Shown: positions 63,887 to 64,000 of the stretch, one piece after another
Position numbering within the stretch: the first letter of the stretch is position 1
Layout of the letters: the number at the start of each line of letters is the position of its first letter
DNA from: an uncultured Clostridia bacterium
Lineage (GTDB): Bacteria > Bacillota > Clostridia > Oscillospirales > Acutalibacteraceae
DNA: 64,000 nucleotides
NCBI GenBank assembly: GCA_947595635.1
Contig: CANQEU010000001.1
Coordinates: 54,065-118,064 of the forward strand
Direction of reading: 5' to 3'
Made by a program: the position numbers and the translations under genes
Notes under the pieces: model-generated
Told to the model about the DNA's origin: nothing
Seen by the model: only the letters and a program-made list of their open reading frames with translations
The model's database searches: none

Positions 63887-64000
63887 TCCTGATCTCCGTG
63901 GCGCTTCACCTCCAGATCAACGGTTTTTTCGATCAGCTCATCTCGCAGGTGCGCGGCACGTTCATTGATCTTCGCCAGAACGGCTTCGGCGGCTTCCTCG
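63883..64000 (-). CDS. Partial ORF, C-terminal 38 aa of an unknown mobile-element protein
   Basis: Open to the window edge and ending in TGA at 63885-63883. The tail reads AEAVLAKINERAAHLRDELI then VDLEVKRHGDQE: helical and charged, not recognisable. Overlaps the MobC-like start by the ATGA junction. Confidence 0.5.
   Translation of the reverse strand, partial: EEAAEAVLAKINERAAHLRDELIEKTVDLEVKRHGDQE

Larger units (their letters stand above)
60531..64000. mobile_element. Tn4451-type mobilizable transposon, one end (continues past window)
   Basis: Gene set serine recombinase, TnpW-like, ParB-like and MobC-like, all on the minus strand. Base composition is visibly GC-richer than the host DNA on the left, with many GCC/GCG/CGG codons. 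The left border lies in 60464-60531 between the tRNA terminator and the recombinase stop; the exact att core cannot be fixed without the empty site. Confidence 0.8.

Overview
The window looks like chromosome from a low-GC, Gram-positive anaerobe of the Clostridia, most like gut Ruminococcaceae/Oscillospirales. Supporting signs are consensus sigma-A promoters, AGGAGG-type ribosome binding sites, sortase pili, SpoIIE/STAS regulators, CvpA-PgsA-ClpE housekeeping genes, a dimodular NRPS ending in a reductase, and a Tn4451-type mobile element. Species cannot be named from sequence alone.

Layout. (1) 1-10.75 kb, minus strand: one long surface-polysaccharide operon. It has an initiating sugar transferase, GT4, a cytidylyltransferase, a stand-alone asparagine-synthase-like ligase, PanD, a CDP-alcohol phosphotransferase, a Wzy-like polymerase, GT32, a DUF6625-type protein, a Wzx-like flippase and a truncated NDP-hexose 2,3-dehydratase. 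The four genes in the middle look like a cassette that makes and attaches an unusual phospho-substituent. (2) 11.5-22.9 kb, minus strand: a four-gene operon with a strong promoter, MATE exporter (with an ATPase-like tail) > NRPS (C-A-T-C-A-T-R) > STAS > SpoIIE phosphatase. It joins peptide-aldehyde synthesis to a partner-switching module. (3) 23.3-27.0 kb: cvpA-pgsA-clpE-type operon. (4) 27.3-29.7 kb: secreted GH25 + CHAP wall hydrolase with six Cpl-7 repeats and LysM. (5) 30.8-44.9 kb: sortase pilus locus with a giant 3,045-residue adhesin, class C sortase, major pilin and a LuxR-type regulator. The pilin promoter lies between two near-identical inverted 20-22 bp arms. (6) 45.3-55.3 kb: LytTR response regulator, M4 metalloprotease with an odd double membrane/signal N terminus, GHKL histidine kinase, and a second partner-switching module (5TM SpoIIE phosphatase opposite an ATPase-like protein plus STAS). 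(7) 55.5-59.9 kb: small exporter, two FAD enzymes and a WYL regulator. (8) 60.1-60.5 kb: tRNA-Leu(CAG) behind a consensus promoter, with a broken 5' tRNA-Leu copy in front of it. (9) 60.5-64 kb: the end of a GC-richer Tn4451-type mobilizable element (serine recombinase, TnpW-like, ParB-like, frameshifted MobC-like gene).

How it fits together: most of the window concerns the cell surface and exported molecules (polysaccharide, peptide aldehyde/pyrazinone-type product, pili, wall hydrolase, protease), controlled by phosphatase/antagonist pairs, a two-component system and a LuxR-like regulator. Assignments are by motif reading, and no database search was run.
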